A DNA stretch of 64,000 nt from Thermogymnomonas acidicola JCM 13583. GTDB lineage: Archaea; Thermoplasmatota; Thermoplasmata; Thermoplasmatales; Thermoplasmataceae. Below the pieces are notes generated by a model. It was given only the letters and a program-made list of their open reading frames with translations, had not been told where the DNA came from and did not search any database. Made by a program: the position numbers and the translations under genes. Positions within the stretch are counted from its first letter, which is position 1. Every line of letters starts with the position of its first letter. Of this stretch, positions 48,203 to 57,922 are shown piece by piece. The stretch covers positions 54,837 to 118,836 of the forward strand of contig NZ_BBCP01000007.1 in the NCBI RefSeq assembly GCF_001316105.1, written 5' to 3'.

Positions 48203-49162
48203 TCAGCTGTGCCCCCCCGCCGCCCTCTTCTCTATTGTCCTTATCAGGTCGTCCTGGTCCCTGGTAGCCCTGAGGAGGCCGACCGGTATTACCGGGCACC
48301 CACCGATCGTCTCCTTGTCCGTGTCCCTCTCGCTGACAACCAGTGGTGTCTGAAGCAGGACGTCGCATATGCTCTTTATTGCAGCCGCCCTGGCCGCCCT
48401 TGACATGTCCTCCACCACGCCCAGGAAGAGCATCCTGCTGTAGGTCTCCAGGGATATGGCATCGAAGGGAGACCTCTTGACCACCTCGGAGTGAAGGCCC
48501 ATCATGGAGAGGATCTCTATGACCTCTCCCACGAGCTCGTCCTCCGGCGCCTCGGGATCAGGTATGCTCACCCCCTCCATGGCCTCCCTGAGGTCGATCC
48601 TCCTCTTCAGGTCCTCCTTCAGGACTCCTCGATCTTCCTGAAGATCTCTATTGTGGCTGCGTTGCCGTTCTCGTACAGTGATACCGATCTCCTGGAAACG
48701 CCTATCTTGTTGGATATGTATCCTATGGAGTACCTGAGCCTCTCCCTGACCTCCTTCATCCTCTGCCCGTCGATGGACACATAGTACCCACCGGGGCCTG
48801 AGAATATGTAAGGCCTCTCACCATCCACATAATCCTGGAACGTGTCCAGGTTCATTATCGGGAGCGTGTGCCTGTAATAGACCACCCCCCCCTCTCAAGC
48901 GGGCCGTTGCCTGTCCTTTCCCCCCCCAGTACGACAGGCACAGATTCCGTGATCTTGGACACCCTGATGAGCTCTATGGCGCTGCTGGCCCTGAAGGTGT
49001 CTATGTTGAACAGGATCTTGAGTATGTACCTCTCATCCTCTCTCCTGGCAACTATGTCGAATGCCACGAGACCTCCGAGCTCCGGGTCTGATACGGCAAA
49101 ACCCCTACCTCTTAGGAACGTAATAACTCTCCTGAGTATTTCCTTCCGGGGGGGTCTTCCAC
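48203..49162 (-). CDS. HTH-type regulator, archaeal COG1395 family
   Basis: The N-terminal domain has the nuclease-like fold of this archaeal family (VITFLRGRGFAVSDPELGG, LVAFDIVARREDERYILKILFNIDTFRASSAIELIRVSKI, VPVVLGGERTGNGPLERGVVYYRHTLPI). In the middle a Cro/C1-type helix-turn-helix occurs (MKEVRERLRYSIGYISNKIGVSRRSVSLYENGN). The C-terminal part (DFKEDLKRRIDLREAME-like, EDELVGEVIEILSMMGL, IKSICDVLLQTPLVVSERDTDKETIGG, CPVIPVGLLRATRDQDDLIRTIEK) reads well. The GTG start at 49162 is supported by CCTTTAAATAC (49184-49193), about 26 bp upstream on the minus strand. Frames change near 49150, 48890 and 48620. Targets unknown. Confidence 0.82.
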
Positions 49163-49202
49163 AGAGTCAAGTATAAAAGGTTGTATTTAAAGGTTGCTCC
49201 AG

Positions 49203-49841
49203 TCACTCCTCTATTTCCTTTAGGCCGCTCGACAGCTTGTTGGGGGGGCACACCTTTACCTCGCATATGTCGCAGAGGAGTTTGCCATCCAGCGGCTCGG
49301 GTGACGCGATCTCTACCCTCCTCACCCCGTCTATGGCGGAGAGGTCATTTATGACCCTCTCCGGTATCGGCCTGAAAAAGATGATCCTTATGAACGTGTC
49401 GTTCGACCCGTAGTTCTTTGCCGTGAACTCCCTGATGTAGCACCCGTACCTTGAGACGATCTCACCGACTGCGGCCAGAGTCCGCGAGAAATAGCCCATG
49501 GTGGTCCTTATTGTTATGACCTGGTGTCCCATGAGGGGGGGCACCACATCGCATATGTCCACGCTGGGCTTGATCTTCTCCATCACCGCCTTCACCTGCG
49601 GCGTGGCCTCTATGAACCTGAGCGTGTCATAGACCGTCCTCCTGTTGACCCTGAATGCCTTTGCAATTTCAGAGATGGAGATCTCCATGCCACCCAGGTA
49701 GAACCTGCCGTCCACCACCGAGATCCCGAGGTTGTACAGACCCTCAACTATCCTCCTCTTTATGGGATAGTTCTTGAAGTATTCCTCCAGTATTAGCAGC
49801 ATCGGGTCTTTCCTCCGGGTACGGATAAATATTCCAGACAC
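49203..49841 (-). CDS. Regulator with HTH and ACT domain (COG2150 type)
   Basis: About 212 residues, in one frame. N-terminal winged helix: LILEEYFKNYPIKRRIVEGLYNLGISVVDGRFYLGGMEISISEIAKAFRVNRRTVYDTLRFIEA. Then come a linker and an ACT-like domain (HQVITIRTTMGYFSRTLAAVGEIVSRYGCYIREFTAKNYG, TFIRIIFFRPIPERVINDLSAIDGVRRVEIASP). A C-terminal Cys tail (LLCDICEVKVCPP) could bind metal. The family is predicted to regulate amino acid metabolism by ligand binding to the ACT domain, which would suit a peptide-using cell, but no target is shown. Confidence 0.8.
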   Translation of the reverse strand: MSGIFIRTRRKDPMLLILEEYFKNYPIKRRIVEGLYNLGISVVDGRFYLGGMEISISEIAKAFRVNRRTVYDTLRFIEATPQVKAVMEKIKPSVDICDVVPPLMGHQVITIRTTMGYFSRTLAAVGEIVSRYGCYIREFTAKNYGSNDTFIRIIFFRPIPERVINDLSAIDGVRRVEIASPEPLDGKLLCDICEVKVCPPNKLSSGLKEIEE

Positions 49842-49864
49842 GTTAATTAAGTTTGAGTAAGGGA

Positions 49865-49902
49865 CGGCTTCCGTCGACCGGCCAGAATGGTCGGAGAAGC
49901 CG
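49865..49902. promoter_or_regulatory. Two-part hairpin upstream of the HTH-ACT regulator
   Basis: CGGCTTC (49865-49871) pairs with GAAGCCG (49896-49902), and inside it CGACC (49875-49879) pairs with GGTCG (49889-49893). The element lies between the regulator start and the end of the M61 gene (both minus strand). It may be the M61 terminator or an autoregulatory site of the regulator. Confidence 0.4.
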
Positions 49903-49936
49903 GGCTGGGGGGGTTCTCCTGTGGTAAGGGGGGGCC

Positions 49937-51740
49937 TCAGCCCCTGAGCACCTTGTTCCTCAACGTGTACTGCCTTGAGCTCCTGTCATCACTTATTTCT
50001 GGCTCGAAGGTGTCGTGAGGGGGCTGTTGCCGCTGTGACATCAATGGTCAGGAGTGTGTCCCTCCTGAAGACGCTCACGCTCACGGTCTCACCGGGCCTG
50101 GTGTCAACGAGGTAATCCGTCTTCAGTTTGCCGTTCTCCTTCCTCAACGGCCTGAGGAGCCGATCCGTGAACCTGTAGCCGTTTATGGCAACCAGTTCGT
50201 CGCCTTCGTTTATGCCTGCCTCATATGCAGGCGTACCCTCCAGCACCCCCCCGTCAACTATGTACTTCCCTCCGGCGTCCCTCACTACCAGGCCCAGGTA
50301 GCCCCCCCTCTCCACCTCATCTGTTCCACCGAGTTTCTCGTACTTCCTAATTATCCTGACGCCTATCTTGGCCAGTTCAGAATCGAAGTCTATTGGCCCG
50401 GGGTTACTGGCGTACCTCCTGAAGAAATCCGTGAAGTCGTGGTTTGTGACGTCCTGTATCGTGTTCAGTATCTCCTTCTCCCCCCCATAGCCCTTGCCGT
50501 CCTTCTTGTACTTCTCGAACAGCTGCCTGAAGAGGTCGTCCAGTGACTTCTGGCCGTTGGTCACGTCAGCAATCCATATGCTCAGTATGAGGCCCAGGAT
50601 CTCCCCCTTCAGGTAGTAGGATATGTAACTGTTGTAGTTGTTCGGTGTGGGCTTGTAGAGCTTGATCCAGGCATCGAAGGAAGATTCGTATGCAGAAACC
50701 CTCCTGGAGCCTGGGAGGAGTTCATGGATCCTTATGCTCTCCATGATGTGCTCGAAGTACTCCTTCTCGCTTATTATCCCCGCCCTGTAGAGGGCCACAT
50801 AGGAGTAGTAGTTGGTGAAGCCCTCCGCGATCCAGAGGAAGTTAGTGTAGTTCTCCTGCTTGTAGTTGAAGGGCCCCCCCAGTTCCGACGGCCTGATCCT
50901 CTTCACGTTCCAGAGGTGGAAGAACTCGTGCGCCACCACCGATAGGAACCTGATGTACTTCTCCCTGGGCCTGAAGGTGAACATGTCGATGTCAATGGTC
51001 GTCGAACTCAGGTGCTCAAGGCCACCGCTGCCGACCTCTGGAGAAACGAGGTGGAATATGAACGTATACTTCCTGTAGGGCAGCTGGCCGAACATGCTGG
51101 CGAACGCCTCCACGATCTTCCCTATGTCCTCAACCAGCCTCTTCTCGTCCTCATTCCCGTGGCCGTATATGACTATCTCGTGGGGGGGCTTCCCCCCCTG
51201 CACGGTGAAGCTCAGCACCCTGTGCTTCCCGATCTCAACCGGCGAATCTGCGAGGATATCGTAGCTGGGCGCCCTGAACCTGTTCTCCCCCCCTATCCTC
51301 TCGAGTGAGGTGCTCACCGTCCAGTCCCCCCCGTATGGCACTATGACGAGTTCGCAGCTCTGGTCCTTGTAGCCCTCAATGTACATGAGGACGCTGGTGC
51401 CGTTGAAGTACCCGTGGGACGCATCAAGGTGGCTCGTATCCACCGTGAACTCGTTCGCGTAAACTTCGTACTCCACGCTCACCTCCCTGGACATGCCGGT
51501 GCGCACCCTCCATGTGGACTTATCAAGCCTCTGGACCTCGAGGCTCCTGCCGTCGCTGGTTGAAACCGCCCTGAATGACCTGACGTGCCTGGAAAAGTCT
51601 CTGACAAGGTAGGACCCAGGGGGGGCCCAGACCGGCATGGTGAAGTCGAGGTGGTCATCGCTGACCTCCCTCACATCTATCCTGACCCTGAAGAAGTGCG
51701 TCTGTGGCTTTTCCATTGAAACTGTATAGGATATCCTCAT
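49937..51740 (-). CDS. M61 glycyl aminopeptidase-like metallopeptidase with PDZ domain
   Basis: About 600 residues. The N-terminal beta domain (MRISYTVSMEKPQTHFFRVRIDVREV, MPVWAPPGSYLVRDFSRHVRSF) is followed by the gluzincin catalytic domain: LSVVAHEFFHLWNVKRIRPSELG (HEFFH zinc motif) and NFLWIAEGFTNYYSYVALYRAG with the third ligand Glu. The PDZ domain is YLGLVVRDAGGKYIVDGVLEGTPAYEAGINEGDELVAINGYRF. As written it stops at 49989, but reading the C5 run near 50028 as C4 continues it through FEPEISDDRSSRQYTLRNKVLRG to 49937. The rest is one long frame. No signal peptide is seen, so it is probably cytosolic, degrading peptides with N-terminal Gly/Ala. This family is known from Sphingomonas and archaea. 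Confidence 0.88.
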
Positions 51741-51785
51741 CGCGCCGCTTAAAGCGTACCGGAGATATTAAAAAATATGCACCGC

Positions 51786-53320
51786 TCACTGGTAAGAGCG
51801 GTCTTCCCTGTAGTTGTGGTAGGAGAAGTAGTATTCCTCCCCCCCGCGCTGCGCTATTGTGCTCTCGCTGGAGACCGCCGCCCCCCCATGTTGCCGTAGT
51901 ACTTCTTTATCTTCTCCTCCACTGGCCTGTAGACGCTGAGTGCCTCCTTCACGTCCTCCGGCTCGATAAGATTCTTCTCCTTCGAGACCGCAATGTCACC
52001 CGCTGCCCTTATGAGGCCACCAAGCTCCCTGAGGCGGAGTGTGAGCGCGTTGTCCTTCCTGTCTATCTCCTTCGCCCTCCTCCTGCCCTCCTCGATTATG
52101 AGCTTGCAGGCGTCCATGGTCATATGCGGTATCTTCCCGTCGGAGTTGATCTCCTGTGCGATGAACTGTATGTACTTGACCCTGTTGGCCGGTGTATCCG
52201 GCATCGCCACCTCCATGAGTATCTCGTAACCGCTCCCCCCCACTATCCTGGAGCGCAGCGGACTAAGTATATACTGAAGGTCCTGAATGTTGCAGGCTGC
52301 AACCAGTATGAAGTCAGTCGGTACCTTGTCCACCCTGACGCTGGCACCCGCGCTCTGCGGGTTCCTCCCTGTTATGGGGAAGTGGCGCTCCTGCATGGCA
52401 GTGAGTATGAACCTCTGTAGGTTTCCAAGGTGTGTTATCTCGTCTATGAACAGTACGCCCTCATGGGCCTCGTGCACCGCACCGGCAATGACCCTCTCAT
52501 AGGGCAGGGTGCCCAGCTGCGGGTGCCCGCCATAGGGGGGGTCGTGCCTCACATCCCCCCCAGGAGCTCTGTTTCGCTTGCCCCCCCTGTGGCAAGTACG
52601 AATGGGTTCCTGTCTATGGGGGGGACTATGACCTTGCTTGGGCTCCTCTTGTCCAGCTTCCTCCTCCTCTCCAGGGTCTTCTCGTCCAGTATCCTTATCT
52701 TGTCCCCCCCGTACCTCTCGTAAACGATAACTTCTTCCCTGTCCCCCCCTACCCTCCGTGTGGAGGTGACCCTCTCCTGGCTGTTCTGGACACCGAACGC
52801 GGCACCGATCACGTTGAACACGTCACCGAATGGCCCCCCTGCGCCGATATGGTGACCTTTGGCTGTCCGCAGTTCGGGCAAGTCACATCGCTAGGCAGGG
52901 AGTAGAAACCACACCTGGGGGGGCACCTGTAGCCCAGCCGCTCAGCAACGCTCGAGGGCACCTGCCTCGGGTCCACCACTTCCCCCCCCTCAACGGAGCT
53001 CATCTCCTTCTTCTCCTCTATGATCTCCGCCAGGCTCTTTATCTCCACAAATGGCCTTTCCGGGTACTGGGGGGGTTATGGACAACCCTGATCTCCTGCT
53101 GCGGCCTTGGGATGTAGAAGGACATGGCCTGCGCGATCATGGACTTCCCCACCCTGGAGGGCCAACAAGCAGCAGGTGCCTCCTCTGCTTTGCGGCGATC
53201 AGGGCCATCTTCACGGCCTCGTCCTGGCCGATCACCCTGTCCAGGGGGGTTCTGCGGTATCGGCACGTAAGATGTGTCCTGAAAGTTCTCGTAATCAAAA
53301 TTCACGTATGGTGATCCCAT
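51786..53320 (-). CDS. Lon-like AAA+ ATPase with zinc ribbon, no protease domain
   Basis: About 510 residues. The AAA+ part is of the archaeal LonB type: [48 protein letters not shown] (Walker A, repaired), [49 protein letters not shown] (Walker B), [44 protein letters not shown], and [17 protein letters not shown]. Where LonB carries two membrane helices, this protein has a zinc ribbon ([24 protein letters not shown]) and a basic stretch. It ends soon after the alpha domain ([10 protein letters not shown], then a short tail ending DRSYQ), so the Ser-Lys peptidase domain is absent. It overlaps the dnaG end by 19 bp. It may be a remodelling ATPase rather than a protease. Frames change near 53240-53060, 52880, 52550 and 51880. 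Confidence 0.75.
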
Positions 53321-54681
53321 GCTACTACCCTTATGTCCAGGGGCTTTTTAGTTATATGCCCCCCCAGCCTCGCACCGTAGATGTTCCTCACACCCATCTT
53401 GTATGCCACGTCTATGAGCCTCTGTGATATGACCCCCCCTCCTGTTATTATGGTGCTGGCCTTGCTGATGTCCGCCATCCTCTCCACGGCCTCTGCAAGT
53501 GGGAGCGAGGCTATAACGTTACCTGCCTCATCATAGAGTTCCATGGTCTTCTCCTGGTTCAGTACCTGGCCCCCCTTCTTTCCACAGACCTGGGGTCCGC
53601 AAGGTTGACCTTCTCCTCCTGTACAGCTTCCGCCACCTGGCCGCCCTGCTGCTCCCCGTCCTTCTCCTCCTTCTGCTCCTCCGCGTGTTCCTCCGCGGTG
53701 ACGACCTTCGCCGCCTGGGCCCTGTCACCTGTCTGCGGGACGATAACAGCGGGCTCACTGACGCTCTCCTGCGCCTTCTTCTTGCCGTTCTTCTCCGCAT
53801 TGTTCCTCTCGGTCAGTTCCTTCAGTTCCTCAGTCATGCCGCGCATGGCCAGGTACTGCTCCACAGGCGTCTTGTACCTGAGGGCCTTCACTATCTGCTT
53901 GTATGTGAGTTCCTCAACCTCCATCTGGCGGTGCCCTGGCAACGAAGTCCACCTCTGCCACCTGGAGCATCTCCTTCAGGATGAGGTCACCACCCCCCCT
54001 GTCACCGTCAAGGAAAACCGTAACTGTCCTCTCCTTGGAGAGTTTCTGGACGGTCTTCGGTATGTTGGTGCCCTGCACGGCTATGGTGTTCTTTATACCG
54101 TAGCGCAGGAGGTTAAGCACATCGCTCCTGCCCTCCACCACTATTATTGAATCGGAGTCCTTTATCGCCGGGCCAGCCGGGAGCTTCTCCTCACCGTAGC
54201 TTATGATCTCTCCCTTCTCCACCTCTTCGCGGACTGAACTTATTATGCTCTCGCTGACACTCTTGCCGTTTTCGCTCATCTTCTTGTAGAGTTCCTCTGC
54301 CCTTTCTATGATCCTCTGCCTCTTCTGTACCCTGACGTCCTCAATGCTCTCAACCTCTACCTTGGCCTTGCAAGGACCTATCCTGTCTATTGTCTCCAGG
54401 GCCGCTGCCAGGATCGAGGTCTCAACCTGGTCGAGCCCGGAAGGGATCAGGACGTATCCCTCTGTCCTCCCCCCCTTCTTGCTGTCTATCTCGACCTCTA
54501 TCCTACCGATCTTGCCGCTCTTCTGGAGATCCCTGAGATCAAGCTCGTCTCCGAGCAACCCTTCCGTCTGACCAAAAATAGCTCCGACGACATCGGGTTT
54601 CTCAACCACCCCCCCATCTGTAGATATCTTTGCCTTGATCAGGTATTTCGTTATATTTGGATCTACATTCACAATCATCAC
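53302..54681 (-). CDS. dnaG: DnaG-type primase-like protein (archaeal)
   Basis: Archaeal DnaG, known in other archaea as a core subunit of the RNA exosome with RNA-binding and primase activity. From ATG 54681: [59 protein letters not shown], then the Toprim domain: [35 protein letters not shown] and [19 protein letters not shown] (D-x-D), then VDFVARAP. A charged low-complexity linker (Glu/Lys/Gln-rich, about 53560-53820) follows. The C-terminal domain reads [22 protein letters not shown] and [23 protein letters not shown]. Frames change near 53940 and 53575. It is followed by the Lon-like ATPase gene with a small overlap. Confidence 0.9.
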
Positions 54682-55091
54682 CTTGAGTACCTCTGATGTG
54701 GGATAACGAGAAATTCACATTTCTCTTATCTATCACCATCTGGCTTTTGTATTCCTAAACTGTATTTAATCTTAACCCTGAGGGCAAAGATTTCCGGATA
54801 AAACGGTCAAGTCAATGCAGCGATATACGATCAGAGCACCTTGGGCCTCTGCCCCCCCGGGTGATCCGGGTGGATCCGGAGTGATCCTTTCCACTCCTTG
54901 CGTCCCATGCAGGCTGCACCACATAACCCGGATAGTCCACTGCTGCTCACCGGCAGGTTTGGATGTCATCGCCCATACCGATCAGGGGCATGGACTCCAT
55001 GGTATGGCTGGATCTCCATTGCGCATACCGGGGGGGCACTTCAGCCGGTTGATGCGGAAGCCCCCCCGGAAGATCACAACACCCGGCATAG
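54682..55091. other. Intergenic region with dnaG promoter and strong stem-loops, possible RNA gene
   Basis: About 410 bp. A TATA-like TTAAATACAG on the minus strand (about 54761-54770) points to dnaG with a leader of about 60 nt. Between 54960 and 55070 lie nested perfect stems: CCATACC/GGTATGG (54973-54979, 55001-55007) enclosing CATGG-ACT-CCATG (54989-55001), then CCGGGGGGGC/GCCCCCCCGG (55028-55037, 55060-55069) with a 22-nt loop. Upstream, GATCC repeats (54860-54893) could also pair. No coding frame is convincing. It may be a small structured RNA; I find neither SRP helix 8 nor RNase P core motifs. Confidence 0.4.
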
Positions 55092-55131
55092 ATGTTAAAT
55101 AATCGGTAGTGTATTTCTATGCTGCATCTTC

Positions 55132-56162
55132 ATGTTCAGGTTCGGTCTGGCTGGGATCCCGCTGACCAGTAAGGGAAGGACTTTCATAGACTCGGTTGAG
55201 GACACGCATAACCTGGGCCTCAATGCCCTGGAGGTCCAGCTTTTAAGGGTCAACGTCCAGTCTGTCCCCCCCGCAGAGGAATACTCCGGCATGAGGCTAG
55301 GGACGTTGAGGACTGCATAATCGTGGACGTCCTGAGGCAGGACGAGGACGGCATATACAAGGGCATCGGTGTGGACACAGTGATAGAGGAGGGCGACATA
55401 GTTGAGGAACTCTTCTGGAACCTTGCCAGGAACTATGACGAACTCCACGATGGCGGAGAGCTGGCAAAGGAACTTGACGTCCTCCTGTCCATACACGCGC
55501 CTTACTACATGGACCTTCTGAATGACGAGGAGATAGGCGACAAATCTTACACACACCTGAGGTGGTCCCTGATTATAGGCAAGGCCATGGAGGCCAAGCG
55601 AGTGATCACGCACACAGGCTTCTACAGGGGGGGTGGTAAGAAGGAGAGCCTGAAGAAGGCCATGGAGGTCTACACAAGGATAACCTCGCAGTTCTCAACC
55701 GAGAGGGGGGGATACCCGTACCTGGGCGTAGAGACCTCAGGGAAGACCGAGATATTCGGCACGGAGCAGGAAGTCATATCCCTGGCCAAGAAGATACCTG
55801 ACATCGAGCCGATACTCAACTTCCCGCATGTCCACTCCCTGGGCAACGGATCCCTCCTAGAGGTCAGCGACTTCGAGAAGGTGATGGAGGAGTTCAGCAG
55901 GTACAAGAAGGGAGACCTATACACCGAATTCGCAGGTGTGGAATACGCAGATGGGAACGAGAAAAAGATCACGGCAATAAAGCACGGTGACCTGAAGTTT
56001 GAGACGCTGGCGGAGGCTATGATGAACTACGATGACGACATGACTGTGATCTCTTTCTCCCCGCTCCTGGAGCACGATGCGCAGTACATGAACATAATAT
56101 TCATGAGGAGCTACTCCAGGCACATGCAGAAGAAATCCGTGACGAAGAAGCAGGTGGCATGA
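55132..56162 (+). CDS. Endonuclease IV-like AP endonuclease (xylose isomerase-like TIM barrel)
   Basis: Predicted base-excision-repair AP endonuclease of the Nfo/COG0648 family. From ATG 55132: MFRFGLAGIPLTSKGRTFIDSVEDTHNLGLNALEVQLLR, ELAKELDVLLSIHAPYYMDLLNDEE (metal His), AKRVITHTGFYRG (metal His), YLGVETSGKTEIFG (metal Glu), IEPILNFPHVHSLGNG (Asp/His positions are N-F-x-H here), EFAGVEYADGNEKKITAIKHGD and VISFSPLLEHDAQYMNIIF. Frame change near 55270-55320. In the classical enzyme the DTCH motif precedes; here it is NFPHVHS, so one metal ligand is altered or replaced. It could be a relative with another substrate. DUF5611 gene follows 3 bp later. Confidence 0.78.
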
Positions 56163-56165
56163 GGC

Positions 56166-56456
56166 ATGGTCAGGGACTATCCTGTTAAGAGGAACTTCAA
56201 GACAGACCTGGAAACCCTGCTCTCCAAGTGCAGGACTTACGACCCGGAGGCCAATGCACGGGATGGGCACATCTTCATGTCCGTCCCAGGCCTAAAGCGA
56301 ATAGAGATATATGCCGAAGGCAAAAAGATCTTCGTTACAACGGAAACAGACACGGGTTACAGGGAACCTGAGAAGACGGTCAAGATATACAACGCGCTCA
56401 TTGAGGACCTCACAGGTTATTCCGCGAAAGAGAGAAAAAAGATGTTGACCAAGTGA
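56166..56456 (+). CDS. Small conserved archaeal protein (DUF5611-like)
   Basis: 96 residues in one frame: MVRDYPVKRNFKTDLETLLSKCRTYDPEAN, DGHIFMSVPGLKRIEIYAEGKKIFVTTETDTGYREPEKTVKIYNALIEDLTGYSAKERKKML. An alpha-beta fold is likely. The pattern matches a short family I remember from Euryarchaeota (DUF5611), of unknown function. It sits 3 bp after the endonuclease IV gene, so it is in the same transcript, and ends 7 bp from the convergent HTa gene. Confidence 0.65.
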   Translation: MVRDYPVKRNFKTDLETLLSKCRTYDPEANARDGHIFMSVPGLKRIEIYAEGKKIFVTTETDTGYREPEKTVKIYNALIEDLTGYSAKERKKMLTK

Positions 56457-56463
56457 GCCCCGC

Positions 56464-56731
56464 TCACTTGTACTTTACCTTGCTGGAAGCCCTGAAGACG
56501 AACTTGTTCTTCTCGGGAACTGATCATGGCCTTTGTCTGCGGGTTCCTGGCTGTCCTTGCCTTCTGCTTCTTTCTTTCAAAAATGCCAAAGCCAGCAAGG
56601 TTTATCTTCTGGCCCCTGTCGGCCTCTGCTATCACTGTGTCAAGAAATGTCTTGATTACATTCCTTGCCACTTTCTGCGTTGTGTTGGTCTTCTTGGCAA
56701 CGGTCTTCGACAGTTCGCTAATTCCGACCAT
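56464..56731 (-). CDS. HTa, HU-family histone-like DNA-binding protein
   Basis: Bacterial-type HU homologue that replaces histones in Thermoplasma and relatives. MVGISELSKTVAKKTNTTQKVARNVIKTFLDTVIAEADRGQKINLAGFGIFERKKQKARTARNPQT is the standard HU/IHF fold with the beta-arm region GFGIFERKKQKARTARNPQT. As written the frame then changes; with a 2-base correction near 56530 it ends VPEKNKFVFRASSKVKYK at 56464, the expected C-terminus. The Arg-Asn-Pro at the tip of the arm, which intercalates DNA, is present. It has a strong ribosome site. This gene is the best taxonomic marker in the window. Confidence 0.92.
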
Positions 56732-56738
56732 CTCGGTT

Positions 56739-56780
56739 ACCTCCAGTGTATAATGTACATTCCAATATTAAAATATTTGT
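56739..56780 (-). promoter_or_regulatory. Promoter and Shine-Dalgarno site of the HTa gene
   Basis: On the minus strand a TATA element within TATTTTAATATTG (about 56765-56777) is followed by GGAGGT (56739-56744) 7 nt before the ATG. A leadered transcript with a perfect ribosome site fits the very high expression expected for a chromatin protein. Confidence 0.6.
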
Positions 56781-57058
56781 GTCGGTGATTTAATAAGATG
56801 CGAAAAAGTAAGGGTCTTGGGGGGGTATTCAGAAATTATAATAAAATTAATGCATGTTAAATTAAAATGCTACGAATATAGTAAAATGGCAGGTTTTCAG
56901 ACGTAGATCTCTCTCTGAGGCTTGACAACTGGGTCTACAAGCTGACTCCCATACCGGGCAACCTGCCCGTTGACAGGTGACATCTTGAACGCCTGCTCCA
57001 GCGGCCGGGCAGCATGAAAGGTTGGCCTGTCTCCTGCCCCGCATCCAGGAAGGTTAGG
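56781..57058. other. Intergenic region with an unexplained coding-like stretch
   Basis: About 280 bp between HTa and speE. On the minus strand one frame at about 56895-57040 reads smoothly (THFHAA-like start, then LEQAFKMSPVNGQVARYGSQ, ending REIYV and a TGA), looking protein-like, but it has no ATG except the internal Met. It may be a small gene with a start hidden by a run error, a remnant, or chance. The AT-rich part (56830-56890) looks like a promoter or terminator region. Confidence 0.3.
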
Positions 57059-57066
57059 TTAAATAT
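57059..57066 (+). promoter_or_regulatory. TATA box of speE
   Basis: TTAAATAT, ending 22 bp before ATG 57088; spacing fits a leaderless transcript. Confidence 0.55.
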
Positions 57067-57087
57067 GCATTCTCAATCCAAGGGCCA

Positions 57088-57921
57088 ATGAAGATGATTG
57101 AGAACTGGTTCTCGGAACGCTATTCTGATAACCTGCAGCTCTCGTTCAGGATAAAGGACCAGCTGCTTTCCGTGAGGACGGACTTCCAGCGGATAGATGT
57201 CTTCGATACCTATGACTTCGGCAAGCTCCTCTCCATAGACGGTACCGTGCAGCTGACCGAGAGGGACGAGTTCGTCTACCACGAGATGATAACCCACGTT
57301 CCTTTCTATTCTTCAAGCATACCGGTGAGGAGTGCCCTCATCATAGGTGGCGGGGGACGGAGGGGCCGCAGGCCAGCTCCTCTCGCTGGGTGTTGAGAGG
57401 ATAGACAACGTGGAGATAGACAACCAGGTTGTTGAGGTCTCAAGGAGGTTCTTTCCGGACCTTGCAGGCTCCTTCTCGAAGCCTGGCGTTAACCTGGTCA
57501 TCGGCGACGGCGTGAAGTTCTTAAGGGGGGAAGAAGGCACAGTACGACCTCGCGATAGTCGATTCAACCGATCCGGTGGGGGGGCCTGCAGAGGGCCTTT
57601 TCCAGGAGGAATTCTACAGGAACCTGAAGGAAGCCCTGAGACCAGGAGGCATTGCGGTCACGCAGTCCGGGTCTCCATTCTACCAGCCAAGGGCCCTGGA
57701 GATGGCCTACAGGGGGGGTATGCGGTCAGTGTTCAGGAACGTCAGGGTTTATACGGCCTTCATACCCACATACCCAAGCGGGTTCTGGTCCTTCACCATG
57801 GGGAGCGATGCCGAGTTCTCGTCTCCGAAGGGCGTCCGCGTGGGCAGGTATTTCAACGGTGATATAATGAGGGGGTTGCTTCCTTCTCCCGCAGTTCGTG
57901 CATGAGATAATAGGTGATTAG
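57088..57921 (+). CDS. speE: Spermidine (polyamine aminopropyl) synthase
   Basis: Transfers aminopropyl from decarboxylated SAM to putrescine or a similar amine. From ATG 57088: [68 protein letters not shown] is the standard N-terminal region. The SAM-type fold is [17 protein letters not shown] (repaired), [16 protein letters not shown] and [19 protein letters not shown], where the Asp pair is catalytic. Then [19 protein letters not shown]. As written the frame stops early, but reading one base differently near 57873 gives [14 protein letters not shown] to 57921, as expected for the family. Breaks also near 57353 and 57530. Long or branched polyamines are common in hyperthermophiles, so the exact amine is open. 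Confidence 0.9.
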
Positions 57922-57922
57922 C

